Of a stretch of DNA of 64,000 bases, positions 32,033-42,740 are shown piece by piece. Source of the DNA: Ypsolopha sequella. Lineage: Eukaryota > Arthropoda > Insecta > Lepidoptera > Ypsolophidae. The position numbers and the translations under genes were made by a program. The notes beneath the pieces were generated by a model, which saw nothing but the letters and a program-made list of their open reading frames with translations, made no database searches and was not told the origin of the DNA. Each line of letters starts with the position of its first letter. Position 1 is the first letter of the stretch. The stretch covers positions 2,427,201-2,491,200 of the forward strand of contig OW203984.1 of NCBI GenBank assembly GCA_934047225.1, written 5' to 3'.

Positions 32033-35000
32033 CTACCTACAATAACAGAGCACTATGAAGGCGAGGACGACCAGCACTCAGCACACTCAGCACACTCATC
32101 ACACATTCACTCATCACATACACACTCAGCTCATTTTCACTCAATGACTTCAACTCCAACAGAGAATTCCTGTGACTCCGCACAACGTGTAGTGAACGTC
32201 ACTAACACACCAATTTTGTTGCCAACCGTCTCACTTAAAATAGCAGACGTACATGGTCAATTTCACTCAGCACGAGCCCTGTTAGACTGTGGAAGTATGC
32301 TGACTCTTTGTTCTCAGCGCATGGCCACAATTTTAAATTTACCATTAAAACATACATCTCTAAAAATCGCAGGAGTTGGAAATCAGCACACACAAAACTC
32401 AAAGGCATCAATCACAATTGTATGCCGACCTACTCACCGTGACACACCTATGATCACGGCCACAGCCCATATATTGAAGAACGTAACTGGGTACCTACCG
32501 TTGGAAAAGGTTCCAGATCTCGCTCAGTTAACAGGTCACCCACCGATTCCTCTTGCTGATCGAGAATATCACACACCAGCTCCGGTTGATCTAATACTAG
32601 GATCTGACGTTCTTGGTCAAGTGTTAGACGGAACCAAGGTTTCGCTCGGCCCTGGCAAGCCTATAGCCTTCGGCACGATATTCGATTTTACATTAATAGG
32701 ACCTTTCGAAAGTTTACACACCTCACCCACGAATCAGGTCAATTCCGTTCACATTGTCGGCTCTCACACGGACTCAGAGCATTCCACTCATGACATTCAC
32801 AAAAGTCTTGAGAGGTTTTGGGAATCCGAGGAACCCCAAACCTACAAGCATACCAGCCCATTAGAGGATCAGTGTGAGGACATTTTCCGCACCACAACTA
32901 CTCGTGAACCATCAGGTCAATATATGGTTACACTGCCCTTTCTGCACAACGCGCCGACATTAGGTTCCACTCACGCTATTGCGCTACGCAGGTTTCTCAA
33001 TTTAGAGAAGAAGCTGCTAGCGAACCCGCCCTTCCGCTCGAAATATGTAAAATTCATGTCAGATTACATAAAATTGGGACATATGTCGCCGTGTCACCCC
33101 AATACCTTTGCTCATAAATCCCATTTCTATATCCCACATCATGGCATATTCAAGCCAGGATCAGAAAAGTTACGCTGCGTGTTTGACGGAAGTTGTAAGA
33201 GCTCAAACGGCGTCAATCTAAATGATTGTCTTCATACAGGTCCAGCTCTTCAGCAAGATATTGTTGACATTATCATGTCCTTCAGGATCCACTCACAAGT
33301 TTTCAGCACTGACATACGAATGATGTTCAGAAATATTCTCATTCACCCAGAGCAAAGACGTTTTCAACTCATTCTCTGGCGGTCTTCACCCGACCAGCCC
33401 CTGCTCACGTATGCCCTTAATACCGTCACATATGGATTAAGGTCCAGCCCATACCATGCCATCCGCACTTTACTCCAATTGGCTGATGACGAAGGTCATC
33501 GCTACCCCCACGCTGCTCAGGTCCTCCGCAAATCAATATTTGTGGACGACATTCTCTCAGGTGCAGATTCTGTAGAATCTGCTCAGTCGCTCCAAAGCGA
33601 CCTGATCGAGTTACTCGCCCTAGGTGGCTTTCAGCTCAGTAAATGGACCTCCAACTCGCCCCAGCTCCTTGAACGGTTCCCAGATGACCAGTGCGACATG
33701 CCCAAGGACTTTGACTTCAGTCCCGACTCTAATTCCATTAAGGTTCTGGGAATACAGTGGATTCCTCAAACTGATGAGTTCACTTATCGCATTTCTCTGC
33801 CCACTCATGCTCAAGTCACAAAGCGCTCCATTCTCAGTACAGTAGCATCTCTCTATGACCCCAATGGCTGGGTTACTCCAGTCATCTTCCGCGCAAAGAT
33901 TCTTCTCCAGAAGCTTTGGCTTCTGAAAATAGGATGGGATGAGCCTATCTCTAAAGAAGTCCACACAGAGTGGCAACACATCTCAGAGGATCTTCCTCAG
34001 CTCTCAAACCTCCGTTTACCTCGACACATTTGTAAGTACAAGCCCACGTCTACTTACTCACTTCACGGGTTCGCGGACGCATCAGAGGCTGGCTTTGGTG
34101 CCGTTATCTACCTTCATGAGCGCAATACCACTGGACATGTCAATGTACACCTAATCATTGGCAAGTCCAAGGTCGCACCCATTAAGACTCGCCTCTCAAT
34201 CCCGAAATTGGAGTTGTCAGCCGCGACTCTTTTATCTCAGCTCATGACTCGAGTGTCAGCCCAACTGTCAGCTCATATAGCCATTCAAACACACACATGC
34301 TGGTCAGATAGCACAATAGTGTTGGCATGGCTCAATACCCCACCTCACCGATTACAGACTTTCGAGGCCAATCGAGTGGCTAAAATCACAGCTACTTCAA
34401 CTAGCAATACGTGGAGGCATGTGCCCACAAACCTCAACCCTGCTGACTGTGCAAGCAGAGGCATGTCTGCCCAGTCTCTCTCACTTCATGACCTTTGGTG
34501 GTCACCCAGTTGGCTCAAAGAACCTACCTGCACTTGGCCCAAGATGCCACCCGCTCTAGGCCATCATGCTCTCCCAGGCCTTAAGCCCAAAAAGGTACCA
34601 GCACACATAGCAGTCCCATATATCGATCTGGACTTGCTCACTCGCTACAGCTCACTTGACAAGCTCGTCGGAGTGACGGCTTGTATTAAAAGGTTCATAT
34701 TCAATTGTCGGCACAGCCCAGATGCACGGCGCTCTGGTCCGTTGACAGCTAGTGAACGCAGGGACGCTCTGTTGCACTGGGTCCGCTCTGTTCAGCACAA
34801 TGAGTTTGCTGAAGACATTAATCGTATCCAGACTGATAAAGTTTGTCCCGTTCGGCTCCAGCGCCTCTCGCCCTTCATAAAGGACGGCCTCTTGAGAGTC
34901 GGTGGTCGTCTCTCTCACGCGCCAATTAGGTATGACGCTCAACACCCACTCATTCTACCCAGCTCAAGTCCGCTCGTAGATCTCATTATAGACCACTATC

Positions 35001-36178
35001 ACAAAATACACTGCCACCCTGGAGCTGACACATTACACGCCATATTACGCCAGCAGTACTGGATTCTGTCCGCTCGTCGTATTATTAGACACCGCGTGTT
35101 TAAATGTATTAGATGTTTCCGGTGCCGCGCTCAGCCTAAGGCTCCGCTCATGGCTGATCTCCCAGTAGACAGAGTTACTCCTCAGCCAGTTTTTAGTCAC
35201 GTCACGACGGACTTTGCTGGCCACTTCTTCGTTAAATCCAGCACGTTGCGGAACGCGAAACTCATAAAGGCGTACTTTTGTATTTTCGTTTGCCTCGCAA
35301 CAAAGGCGGTTCATTTGGAACCAGTCTCTGCACTCTCAACGGAAGCGTTCTTTGCGGCATTGCAACGTTTTATCTCACGTCGCGGTACTCCGGTTCTCAT
35401 TCGCTCAGACTGCGGCACAAACTATGTAGGTGCTAGGAATCAGCTCATTGAAGTTCAGAACTTCCTCAGGTCAAACAATGATGCAATCACTCACAAGCTC
35501 GCGAATCAGCACATAACTTGGTTACTGAACCCGCCTAAAGGGCCTTGGTTCGGCGCTCTGCACGAAATAAACGTAAAATCCACCAAGCAACTACTTTATC
35601 GCGTGATAGGTGAACAGCACCTCACTTTTGAGGAATTTTCTACCCTTTTGGCTCGAATTGAGGCTGTACTCAACTCAAGACCCCTCTGCCCAATTTCATC
35701 CGACCCTACGGACTTTGAACCTCTCACGGCCGGACATTTCATTATTGGTCGTCCGCTCACCTCTCTACCTGAGCAGTCTTTTGACGACAGACCCATATCT
35801 GCTCTTAAACGCTTTCAACTCATTCAAGCGCTCTCTCAGCGCTTTTGGACTCTCTGGTCCAGATCCTACCTCCATACCCTGCAAACCCGCTCCAAATGGC
35901 TCTCCCCTTCTTCCCCTCCTCAAGTGGGTGAACTGGTCCTCATCAAAGAGGATGACCTGCCTCCGCTCCAATGGAAGTTGGGGAGAATTCTCCGCACGAT
36001 ACCTGGCAAGGATGGAGTGATCCGAGTTGTGGATCTGGACACAGCTCATGGAAATCTGCGACGACCTGTGTTCAAGATAGCCAGGCTGCCGTTGGATTCA
36101 GCTCAAGAGGAGCCGCCGCCCCGGCCCCCCCAGGATGTTCACGCTACCAGCGTGACGTTCGCGCATGTGCATGACTAA
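32033..36178 (+). CDS. pol: BEL Pol polyprotein (protease, RT, RNase H, integrase)
   Basis: Pol is in the same frame as Gag, directly after the TGA at 32030-32032. The first ATG is 32144, and the 1,344-codon frame ends at 36178, 43 bp inside the 3' LTR. Residues counted from 32144: protease RALLDCGSML at about 45-53, with D48-C49-G50 where D-S/T-G is usual; RT with VFSTDIRMMF (about 386) and FVDD (about 466-469); RNase H with HGFADASEAGFG (about 640); integrase with zinc-binding HYHKIHCHPG...CIRCFRC (about 950-990) and catalytic D (TTDFAG), D (RSDCGTN) and E (LHEINVKS). This set and order is characteristic of BEL/Pao. Apart from the two stops upstream, pol looks intact. Confidence 0.92.
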   Translation, partial: LPTITEHYEGEDDQHSAHSAHSSHIHSSHTHSAHFHSMTSTPTENSCDSAQRVVNVTNTPILLPTVSLKIADVHGQFHSARALLDCGSMLTLCSQRMATILNLPLKHTSLKIAGVGNQHTQNSKASITIVCRPTHRDTPMITATAHILKNVTGYLPLEKVPDLAQLTGHPPIPLADREYHTPAPVDLILGSDVLGQVLDGTKVSLGPGKPIAFGTIFDFTLIGPFESLHTSPTNQVNSVHIVGSHTDSEHSTHDIHKSLERFWESEEPQTYKHTSPLEDQCEDIFRTTTTREPSGQYMVTLPFLHNAPTLGSTHAIALRRFLNLEKKLLANPPFRSKYVKFMSDYIKLGHMSPCHPNTFAHKSHFYIPHHGIFKPGSEKLRCVFDGSCKSSNGVNLNDCLHTGPALQQDIVDIIMSFRIHSQVFSTDIRMMFRNILIHPEQRRFQLILWRSSPDQPLLTYALNTVTYGLRSSPYHAIRTLLQLADDEGHRYPHAAQVLRKSIFVDDILSGADSVESAQSLQSDLIELLALGGFQLSKWTSNSPQLLERFPDDQCDMPKDFDFSPDSNSIKVLGIQWIPQTDEFTYRISLPTHAQVTKRSILSTVASLYDPNGWVTPVIFRAKILLQKLWLLKIGWDEPISKEVHTEWQHISEDLPQLSNLRLPRHICKYKPTSTYSLHGFADASEAGFGAVIYLHERNTTGHVNVHLIIGKSKVAPIKTRLSIPKLELSAATLLSQLMTRVSAQLSAHIAIQTHTCWSDSTIVLAWLNTPPHRLQTFEANRVAKITATSTSNTWRHVPTNLNPADCASRGMSAQSLSLHDLWWSPSWLKEPTCTWPKMPPALGHHALPGLKPKKVPAHIAVPYIDLDLLTRYSSLDKLVGVTACIKRFIFNCRHSPDARRSGPLTASERRDALLHWVRSVQHNEFAEDINRIQTDKVCPVRLQRLSPFIKDGLLRVGGRLSHAPIRYDAQHPLILPSSSPLVDLIIDHYHKIHCHPGADTLHAILRQQYWILSARRIIRHRVFKCIRCFRCRAQPKAPLMADLPVDRVTPQPVFSHVTTDFAGHFFVKSSTLRNAKLIKAYFCIFVCLATKAVHLEPVSALSTEAFFAALQRFISRRGTPVLIRSDCGTNYVGARNQLIEVQNFLRSNNDAITHKLANQHITWLLNPPKGPWFGALHEINVKSTKQLLYRVIGEQHLTFEEFSTLLARIEAVLNSRPLCPISSDPTDFEPLTAGHFIIGRPLTSLPEQSFDDRPISALKRFQLIQALSQRFWTLWSRSYLHTLQTRSKWLSPSSPPQVGELVLIKEDDLPPLQWKLGRILRTIPGKDGVIRVVDLDTAHGNLRRPVFKIARLPLDSAQEEPPPRPPQDVHATSVTFAHVHD

Positions 36179-36562
36179 TTTTCGCGGCGCAGCGCTGGCG
36201 CCACCTGGCGACACAATGGACTCGTGCGCTGGCGCCAACCCGCGGTTCACTCACTCTGTTTCGCCGCAACCGTCGACCGAACGATACGTGTGTACACACA
36301 TTCGCGCCGCCACAACCAATATCGTGTACCCATCAGTGCAGTGTTCTAACAGTGTTGTGTTCACGTTACCACGAACCAAGACATTCAATACATCCTACAC
36401 ATCCAAGACGCCAGCTCCATCAGCCCAACAAGAAGGTTCAGCTCGTCAGCGCATTCGTCGGCTCGCCCACCAACATACAAAGCAGGTCAGTTTACCCACA
36501 AATTTCCAATCAATACCTACTCAAATCCCATCAGCTCTGCATTCCTGTAGCCAGCGGTTACA
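36136..36562 (+). repeat. BEL 3' LTR
   Basis: 427 bp, identical by eye to the 5' LTR except one base. The pol stop lies inside it. The tract before it (CCGCCGCCCCGGCCCCCCAG) is pyrimidine-rich rather than a clean polypurine tract. Confidence 0.95.
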
Positions 36563-36567
36563 ACCGG

Positions 36568-37121
36568 TTTGCCCCTATTGAATCCCTTGGCCGGCTTCAG
36601 CGACCAAGCAGAGCTATGCTCCTCCGATTTCCCGAACACAGCACCAATATGTATACAAATTCTTTCACAGTATCAGCAATCCGGCTGTGGAATAGTCTTC
36701 CTCTTAATATCCGTCAGTCTCCCTCTATCTCTACCTTCAAAACCAGAGTCTATCAACACTATCTACAGCTACAGAATCAGTCATAAAACTTGTAATTTTC
36801 ACATATCCCCTGAGTCATTGTCCTTCTCGTAATTACCTATGTATTGTTATGTATAATATATGTATATTATTGTATTTATGAGTAGATTATATATGTATAT
36901 ACAATATTTATTTAATTCAAATTAAATTTAATATATTATATAGTATCTATGAAAATATGTTTCTTGGTTGAATTGATTATAGTAATTAACTTATCTGGCA
37001 CTACCCTCAAAACTTTCCACATCACCAAAGGTTAACTGGCAGAGAATGCTAATTAGCATTAAGTTCGCCTTTGTGCATTGTATATTTATTTTGTGCAATA
37101 AAGTATTTACATACATACATA
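36568..37121 (+). mobile_element. 3' part of the LINE split by BEL
   Basis: Coding resumes as RFAPIESLGRLQRPSRAMLL and SFTVSAIRLWNSLPLNIRQS up to TAA at 36784-36786, the usual C-terminus of CR1/Jockey ORF2. The 3'UTR ends AATAAAGTATTTACATACAT with a (CATA)n tail. Together with 26013-28882 it was one element before the BEL insertion. Confidence 0.9.
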
Positions 37122-37964
37122 CTTGTAAAACCCCCCTTTCAAAATATTTTTTTTATTATTTTTTTCATATTTTTCTATTACTGTTTTCAATTTCATACAA
37201 AAATAAAATCTCATGCATTTAAGGGTCGGTATAATGTCAGATGCACAATTTCAAATGAGCATAAAACATTGTGTAACTTGGTCAATCGGTTTAATAAAAA
37301 TAATATAGATAATAGACTATAGGGCTGATATTCGTGCAGAAGCAAAAACGCAAAAGCTTTAAGTTCGCTCGATAGAAAAAAATTACGAAGTTACCTCTAT
37401 ATTTCATGTTTTTCGAGTGTTAAAGGACCTTTCTTAAAACAGTTTGCCTTGAAATTTGTATTAAAAATAAGAAAACAAATGACCCCGTATAATTGCACGG
37501 GGATTTTGAATAATTCTGTTTCGTTTTCATTTAATTTAACATCTAAGAATTGGCGCTTACGTCGATTTATTCTGAGACAAGGCGGCGACAAGATATCTCG
37601 GTCGCACGCGCTTTTTGTTCCATGCTTTGTTTCGTCACTCACCCGTCGGTCAGTTGTGATCGCTCCGTTGAGACGGGAGGGCTACGTTTTTGCGCTCTCG
37701 ACGTCCCGGTTTCGTAATTTAAATAAATCTCGTAATTTGAAACATGGGAAATAAATGCAACCAATGTAAAAAATGGAATAAAAATGTTTTACGAGTGAAA
37801 ATAAAGCAGTGGATGAAAGTAATGCAAAGGTACGCCATTACTTAACAAAATAAGTAGATAGGTCATGTTTTATTAAAGATGTTGTCTCAATGGACTAATG
37901 AATATCGCTGTTTTTCGTCTGAGGTATTTTTTTTTAGCTTACAATTTAAAATCACAATAAATAT
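37122..37964. other. Intergenic DNA
   Basis: No gene can be supported. Overlapping short ORFs on both strands at 37397-37754 have no domain features. The patch 37550-37720 is CG-richer (GTCGATTTATTCTGAGACAAG, GTCGCACGCGC in parts) and unassigned. Confidence 0.4.
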
Positions 37965-38065
37965 GGTTGATGGATGTGGAAGAGGCGAAAGAGTTGTGTC
38001 TGGATCGTAGCAGATGGAAATCTGTAGTCTCTGCCTACCCCTCTGGGAGACTAACAAAACCTTAT
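37965..38065 (+). mobile_element. LINE 3' end
   Basis: The frame reads EEAKELCLDRSRWKSVVSAY then PSGR before the tail. It is the same terminus as at 23630-23758 and (reversed) 16365-16430. 5'-truncated. Confidence 0.75.
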
Positions 38066-38190
38066 CTCACCATCACCATCGCCATCGCCATCGCGATCAC
38101 GATCGCGATCGTGATCGTGGTCGTATCGTCGGATCGACGTATCGTCGTATCGTCGTATCGACTTATCGTCGTATCGACGTATCGACGTAT
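38066..38190 (+). repeat. LINE tail grading from CATCGC hexamers to GTATCGTC octamers
   Basis: The tail begins CACCATCACCATCGCCATCG, moves through GATCGCGATCGTGATCGTGG and then becomes GTATCGTC/GTATCGAC octamers identical in type to the 43241-45190 array. It ends where the - strand LINE begins (ACGTATGAAAAAATG). Confidence 0.9.
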
Positions 38191-38573
38191 GAAAAAATGA
38201 AAAATGAAAAATTATTTATTTCTTAAACTTACTTCATTAAATAAACTGAGTTTGAGTTCTCCTATTGGGTATGAAAATACCTGTAACAGGAGTCCCCGCT
38301 CTCCTATAACTAAAATACAAAATTAAGTGATAAACAAAACTATTATTTACAGAGGTGACTAACAAATTATTATAAATATAAAAAAGAAAAGAAAAGTTTA
38401 GTATATACTTACTTAGGCTGAATTTGTAAGTGTGAGAGGGTATGTGTGCGTATGTGGGATGTGTGTATGTGAGATGTGTGTGACTATGTGTGCATATTTA
38501 CAATTTATGCAATTTTGGAATAAGTTTGTTAATTAATTTGTTAATTATGATGACTATTCGATATTGACATAGG

Positions 38574-39695
38574 CTATTCAATGACAATTATTAAATTCTC
38601 CGTCTCGTTATAATTCAATTTTTGTATCCAAGTAGTTACTAATTTTTTACATTCATAAAAAGTTTTGCCATATATATTAAGCTTTTTGTTGATTATTTTA
38701 TACAGATACGTAGCTTGTCTAGTATATTGTTGTCTTGCGAAAGATGTTTTTGTGCTATAGGTAGATGTGGTTATGGGGTTCACCCTTCTCCTAATTAGGA
38801 CAGTAGGGTCAAATATCAAATGTTTATGTAGCCTCAAGGTGGTATTTATGATATATAGCTTTCTCACTGTTAAAAGCTGATACGTAGAATATAATAAATC
38901 AGTAGAAAATGTTCGTGGTTTAAAGAACATGACTTTCAATAATAGGCGTTGAGCTCTTTCTACTTCTATGAATCTTGTCTTAGCGGCCCCTCCCCAGATT
39001 GGAATACAATAGCATATTATCGATTGTGCAAGTGCCACATATATAGTTTTTAATAAATCTACTGGGGCTACATGTCTTAAAGTTTTAAAGATCCATATGA
39101 GTTTCCTGATTCTTCCAGATACAAGTTCGATCTGTGGGTACCAAGAAAGGCGTTGGTCTATCATAACTCCTAGATATTTGATCATGGCAACTTTATTGAT
39201 TTTTGGACAATCACATCCAACCTGAACCCCATTCCCACAATTATGAATTTTTAGGTTATAATCGGAATCTGGCTGACCACTGTTGTATATACGATAGCAA
39301 ACGTAATTAGTTTTATTTGTATTAAGGGTGAGGAGGTTACATTTTAACCATTCAGCGACTTGGGCAAGTCCAAGTTCGCTCAGTTTTTTGACTTCATTCC
39401 AAGAGGCACCAGAAAAGACCAGAGCCGTATCATCAGCATACGAGATCACATTACCATTTGTTATATTTAAGTTGCATAGGTCATTGATGTACACTAAAAA
39501 TAGGGTTGGGCCCAACACACTGCCTTGCGGGACCCCGTACGTTATATTGATGGAACTACTCATGTACTTTCCTATTTTAACACTCTGTTTTCTACATTGA
39601 AGATAATCTTTGAGTAGCTCCAGTGGTGTACCCCTAACGCCTATCAGTTCTAGTTTACGTAAAAGAAATGGTGTCAAACGCCTTTTTAAGATCAA
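38574..39695 (-). pseudogene. LINE ORF2, RT second half and C-terminus
   Basis: The frame carries YGVPQGSVLGPTLFLVYIND, ISYADDTALVF (YADD active site), NTNKTNYVCY, IKYLGVMIDQRLSW and a long C-terminal thumb. Its start overlaps the end of the first RT half (KKAFDT) in another frame, showing a frameshift near 39655-39695. Confidence 0.85.
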
Positions 39696-40686
39696 GAAAA
39701 ACAGTTAGACATTTATTTCCCTGATCTAAATTATTCACAATCAATGACGTAAGTGTTTCAATAGCATCTTCAATGGATTTTCCACGACGGAAGCCATACT
39801 GAGACTTTGATAAAATGTTAAATTTGTCCAGGTATGAAAGAAGCCTATTGTTGAGTAATTTTTCTAGAATCTTAGAAATTACAGTCAATACGGAAATCGG
39901 TCTATAATTGTTGACATCACCACCATCTCCACCTTTGTGAACAGGGCTTATTATATATTGTTTTAGGGCTGCAGGGAATAAACCCTGGTTGAAACAAAGG
40001 TTTGTTAGGTGACAGATAACCGGAATGACTTCATTTTTAACCAATTTAAGAAATTTTGTTGTTATTTTGTCCCACCCAGGGGCACTATTTGATTTCAAGC
40101 TCATAAGCACACCGTGGACCTCCTCATGTGTGGTATCAAGCAAAACAAATGATGAATTATGTTTGTGAGAAGTAGTAATTTTGGAATCTTCGGAGAGGTG
40201 AGGATCATTACTTGATAAAATATTTTCGGCCAGACTTTTCCCTATATTTCCAAAAAAATTATTTACGTAATCAACAGCTGCAATGGGAGACGGTTTATTG
40301 TTTAATAATTTTAAGTTGTTAGTGTTAGCATGTGAAAGGTGGGTTAATTTTTTTATGTTGTTCCAAAGGCTTTTGGAGTCTTTTGTAGATTTAACTAGCA
40401 GTTCTCTGTCATATTGTCTTTTTAATTTTTTTATAAGTTTACTACAATAGTTACGGTATCTTTTATAAGTTATATTTAGAATATCATTATACGGGTCTAG
40501 TCGAACTTTTTTCGAAATACAACGTAGTATACCACAAGTCATCCAAGGCTTGATGGTGCGTTTATTTTTAGGGATTTTAATTTCCTTAGTATTCTCCTTT
40601 AATGATATATTTATTCTATCTATTAGATGATTAATGACGAAATCGGGGCTATCACTGAGAAGCAAATTCGACAGATCTCCGCTCAC
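39655..40686 (-). pseudogene. LINE ORF2, linker and RT first half
   Basis: The frame contains KRTIKPWMTCGILRCISKKV and SAPGWDKITTKFLK, then NNYRPISVLTVISKILEKLL, SQYGFRRGKSIEDAI and LTVFLDLKKAFDT with the first catalytic Asp. It is separated from the endonuclease frame by a frameshift between about 40719 and 40686. Confidence 0.85.
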
Positions 40687-40718
40687 TAAACTCGTGATTG
40701 CATTTTCATAGTTTATAA

Positions 40719-41573
40719 CTAATTTTGTTTTAGGGGTTGAGTTACTGGTTTTATATTTGTTAGATTAAGAATGATCATGGAATGATCTGTAATTGTTGAG
40801 TTGAGTACAGCTATTTGAGCAGAAATTAAGTCTTTGTCCAATTTAAGAATAAAATGATCAAGACAATTACCAATTCTAGAAGGCAAAAAATGGCCAGATA
40901 AAAGTCCTTTTGTAGATAACATATTTAGATAATTGTATTTGTTTTTGCGTTCATAACTTTCTTCATCTACTTTGGGTATAATATTGATATTTATGTCTCC
41001 AGTAATTGTTATATTATTATGTGTCTTGATTGTTTCTAAATGACTTTCCAATGAGTTTATAAACATTTCTGCATTTTTATTTGAAGGTGAGCGGTATATA
41101 CCAAGAATAGTATTATTTTCGAGTTCAATTTGTATGCAAGATGCGTGTTCAAGAATTATTTCTGTCACAGTAGCATTTATTGAGTTTCTAATATAAGTAA
41201 CAACTCCATCACACTGGTTTAGGTGATTAGTTGTTGAAAAGCATGAGTAGGTATCTAAATGAGGTATGGGCTTGTTCGAGTCGATTCTACATTCGGTCAA
41301 AATAATTACGTCTATATCCATGTTAAGTTTTGTGAAGGTTAATTCAAAATCATCAAAGTTTTTGTATATACTTCGTATATTTTGTGAGAGAACTGTTAGG
41401 TCGTTGTCATTAATTTTAATATATATAGGAAGTTCGTCTATGTCACAAACACAAGCGCTTGCTATGTTTGTGTTATCCATTTCATTAAGATTATTTAGGG
41501 TACTAATCATTATTAAAATAGAAAAAAGAACTGCGGTCGTTATTATCGTTTGGGTTTGTTTTATGTTTAACAT
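40719..41573 (-). pseudogene. LINE ORF2, endonuclease domain
   Basis: This AP-endonuclease-like domain shows TVLSQNIRSIYKN, VIILTECRID, ITGDININ, FLPSRIGNCLDHFI and TITDHSMIILNL, so the N, E, D/N and DH motifs are present. The hydrophobic N-terminus (AVLFSILIMISTL) is probably noise upstream of the true start near MDNTNIASAC. The frame is lost before the RT. Confidence 0.82.
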
Positions 41574-41875
41574 AGAATTTCGTTTGAGTTGAGCCTATGC
41601 ATATGGTTTTATTCTTAGGTTTTAAGTTATGCAAAAGTGGACAAGTGTGATTTTGTATAAGTGTAGGTAGATTTTGTACGGTATTGTGTGTGTAAGTTTG
41701 TTTGTGTGTGTGTGATATAAATTGAGTTAAGTTTAACATATTAATAAAAAATAGTAAAAGAATCAAAACAATCGACTTTAGTAACAGGCTAGTACAGTTC
41801 AATTGTGAGTTTATAAACATAAGGTACAATAATGTAATAAGTCATATTTGTAACAGTTGATGTGCTTGAGCCTCA

Positions 41876-42724
41876 TTATTTATCATGTGAGTTTTCGTCT
41901 TTTCTCAAAAGTATTTTGCCATAAGAGGTCCAGCAAAATTTGTACGACTTTGATTTGGAAATGTCACGTGCCAGGAAGTGCAACCTGGAACCCTTTGCTG
42001 TTAGCTGCTCCGATACAAATATAGGGGTGTCCTCTGCTGTACGTAGTCCTAAATGCTTGGCACACAGTTTGTTCTTAGGATGTTTCACATTGAATGCCTT
42101 ACACATTTTTAAGAAGTCCGTCTTGAGTAAAGTTGAGGATGTTTCAACTATGATTGAAGTATTCTGTGCACTCTCTCTTTTTCCATGTACTCTATAGATA
42201 TCCTTAATATATTTTCGGTCTAGAATGCAGCCAATGTTCTTCGATAAACATGCAACCATCTCTATAAGGTCCTCTTTAGTTTCTCGTTTTTGTTTCGGCA
42301 CGTTTTTTATCTCAAAGTTAGATTTTCTGTTTTCCCTTTGCAAGTCCTCGATTTTGTCCTCCAATAGTGTTATATACTTTTTGTCTTCCCTTTGTTGTTC
42401 TTCCAATGATATGATTTTCTTTTGGAACTCTTCATTTTGCGTACTGAGAAACGCTACTGATTTTTCAATGTTTGCGTTTGATTGTTTTATTTCTGATTGA
42501 CTAGAGACAATTTTCTGTAACTGTTCCTTTTGCGCGGTGAACAAAGAGGTCATCATTTCTTTTATTTCATCTCTATATTGATTCATTTCAGTTCTAAAAT
42601 CGTCTTCCCTGGGTCTCTTAAAATGGTTGGTTACGTTATAGTGTGTTGGAGTTATATTCAGCGGTGATTGGCTGGACATATTAATTTCCGAGTCAGACGC
42701 AGACTTATTTAGAGGATTCATCAT
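41876..42724 (-). CDS. LINE ORF1 protein (coiled coil, FP-like C-terminus)
   Basis: 282 codons, intact. Residues about 40-135 form a heptad-rich coiled coil (QLQKIVSSQSEIKQ ... ITLLEDKIEDLQREN). The rest (NFEIKNVPKQ, DIYRVHGKR, TSIIVETSS, ending YKFCWTSYGKILLRK) resembles the RNA-binding C-terminal domain shared by lepidopteran LINE ORF1 proteins and baculovirus FP proteins. Such proteins coat LINE RNA. The ORF is open, unlike ORF2 of the same copy. Confidence 0.75.
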   Translation of the reverse strand: MMNPLNKSASDSEINMSSQSPLNITPTHYNVTNHFKRPREDDFRTEMNQYRDEIKEMMTSLFTAQKEQLQKIVSSQSEIKQSNANIEKSVAFLSTQNEEFQKKIISLEEQQREDKKYITLLEDKIEDLQRENRKSNFEIKNVPKQKRETKEDLIEMVACLSKNIGCILDRKYIKDIYRVHGKRESAQNTSIIVETSSTLLKTDFLKMCKAFNVKHPKNKLCAKHLGLRTAEDTPIFVSEQLTAKGSRLHFLARDISKSKSYKFCWTSYGKILLRKDENSHDK

Positions 42725-42740
42725 GTATATAGTTATATAA

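Larger units (their letters stand above)
28888..36562 (+). mobile_element. Young full-length BEL/Pao LTR retrotransposon
   Basis: The 7,675-bp element has 427-bp LTRs beginning TG and ending CA, differing at one visible site (TCCTACTCATCC against TCCTACACATCC). The 5-bp target-site duplication ACCGG lies at 28883-28887 and 36563-36567. The interior holds a 1.1-kb leader, then one gag-pol reading frame from 30416 to 36178 interrupted by two stop codons. There is no env. It is inserted in the sense orientation in a LINE ORF. Confidence 0.95.
38195..42740 (-). mobile_element. Near full-length two-ORF LINE, inactivated
   Basis: Read on the - strand: ORF1 (42724-41876), a gap, endonuclease (41573-40719), RT first part (40686-39655), RT second part and C-terminus (39695-38574), then a 3'UTR ending in an A/T-rich tail at about 38195. 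ORF2 carries two frameshifts. The element appears to sit inside the octamer repeat, which occurs on both sides. Confidence 0.88.
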
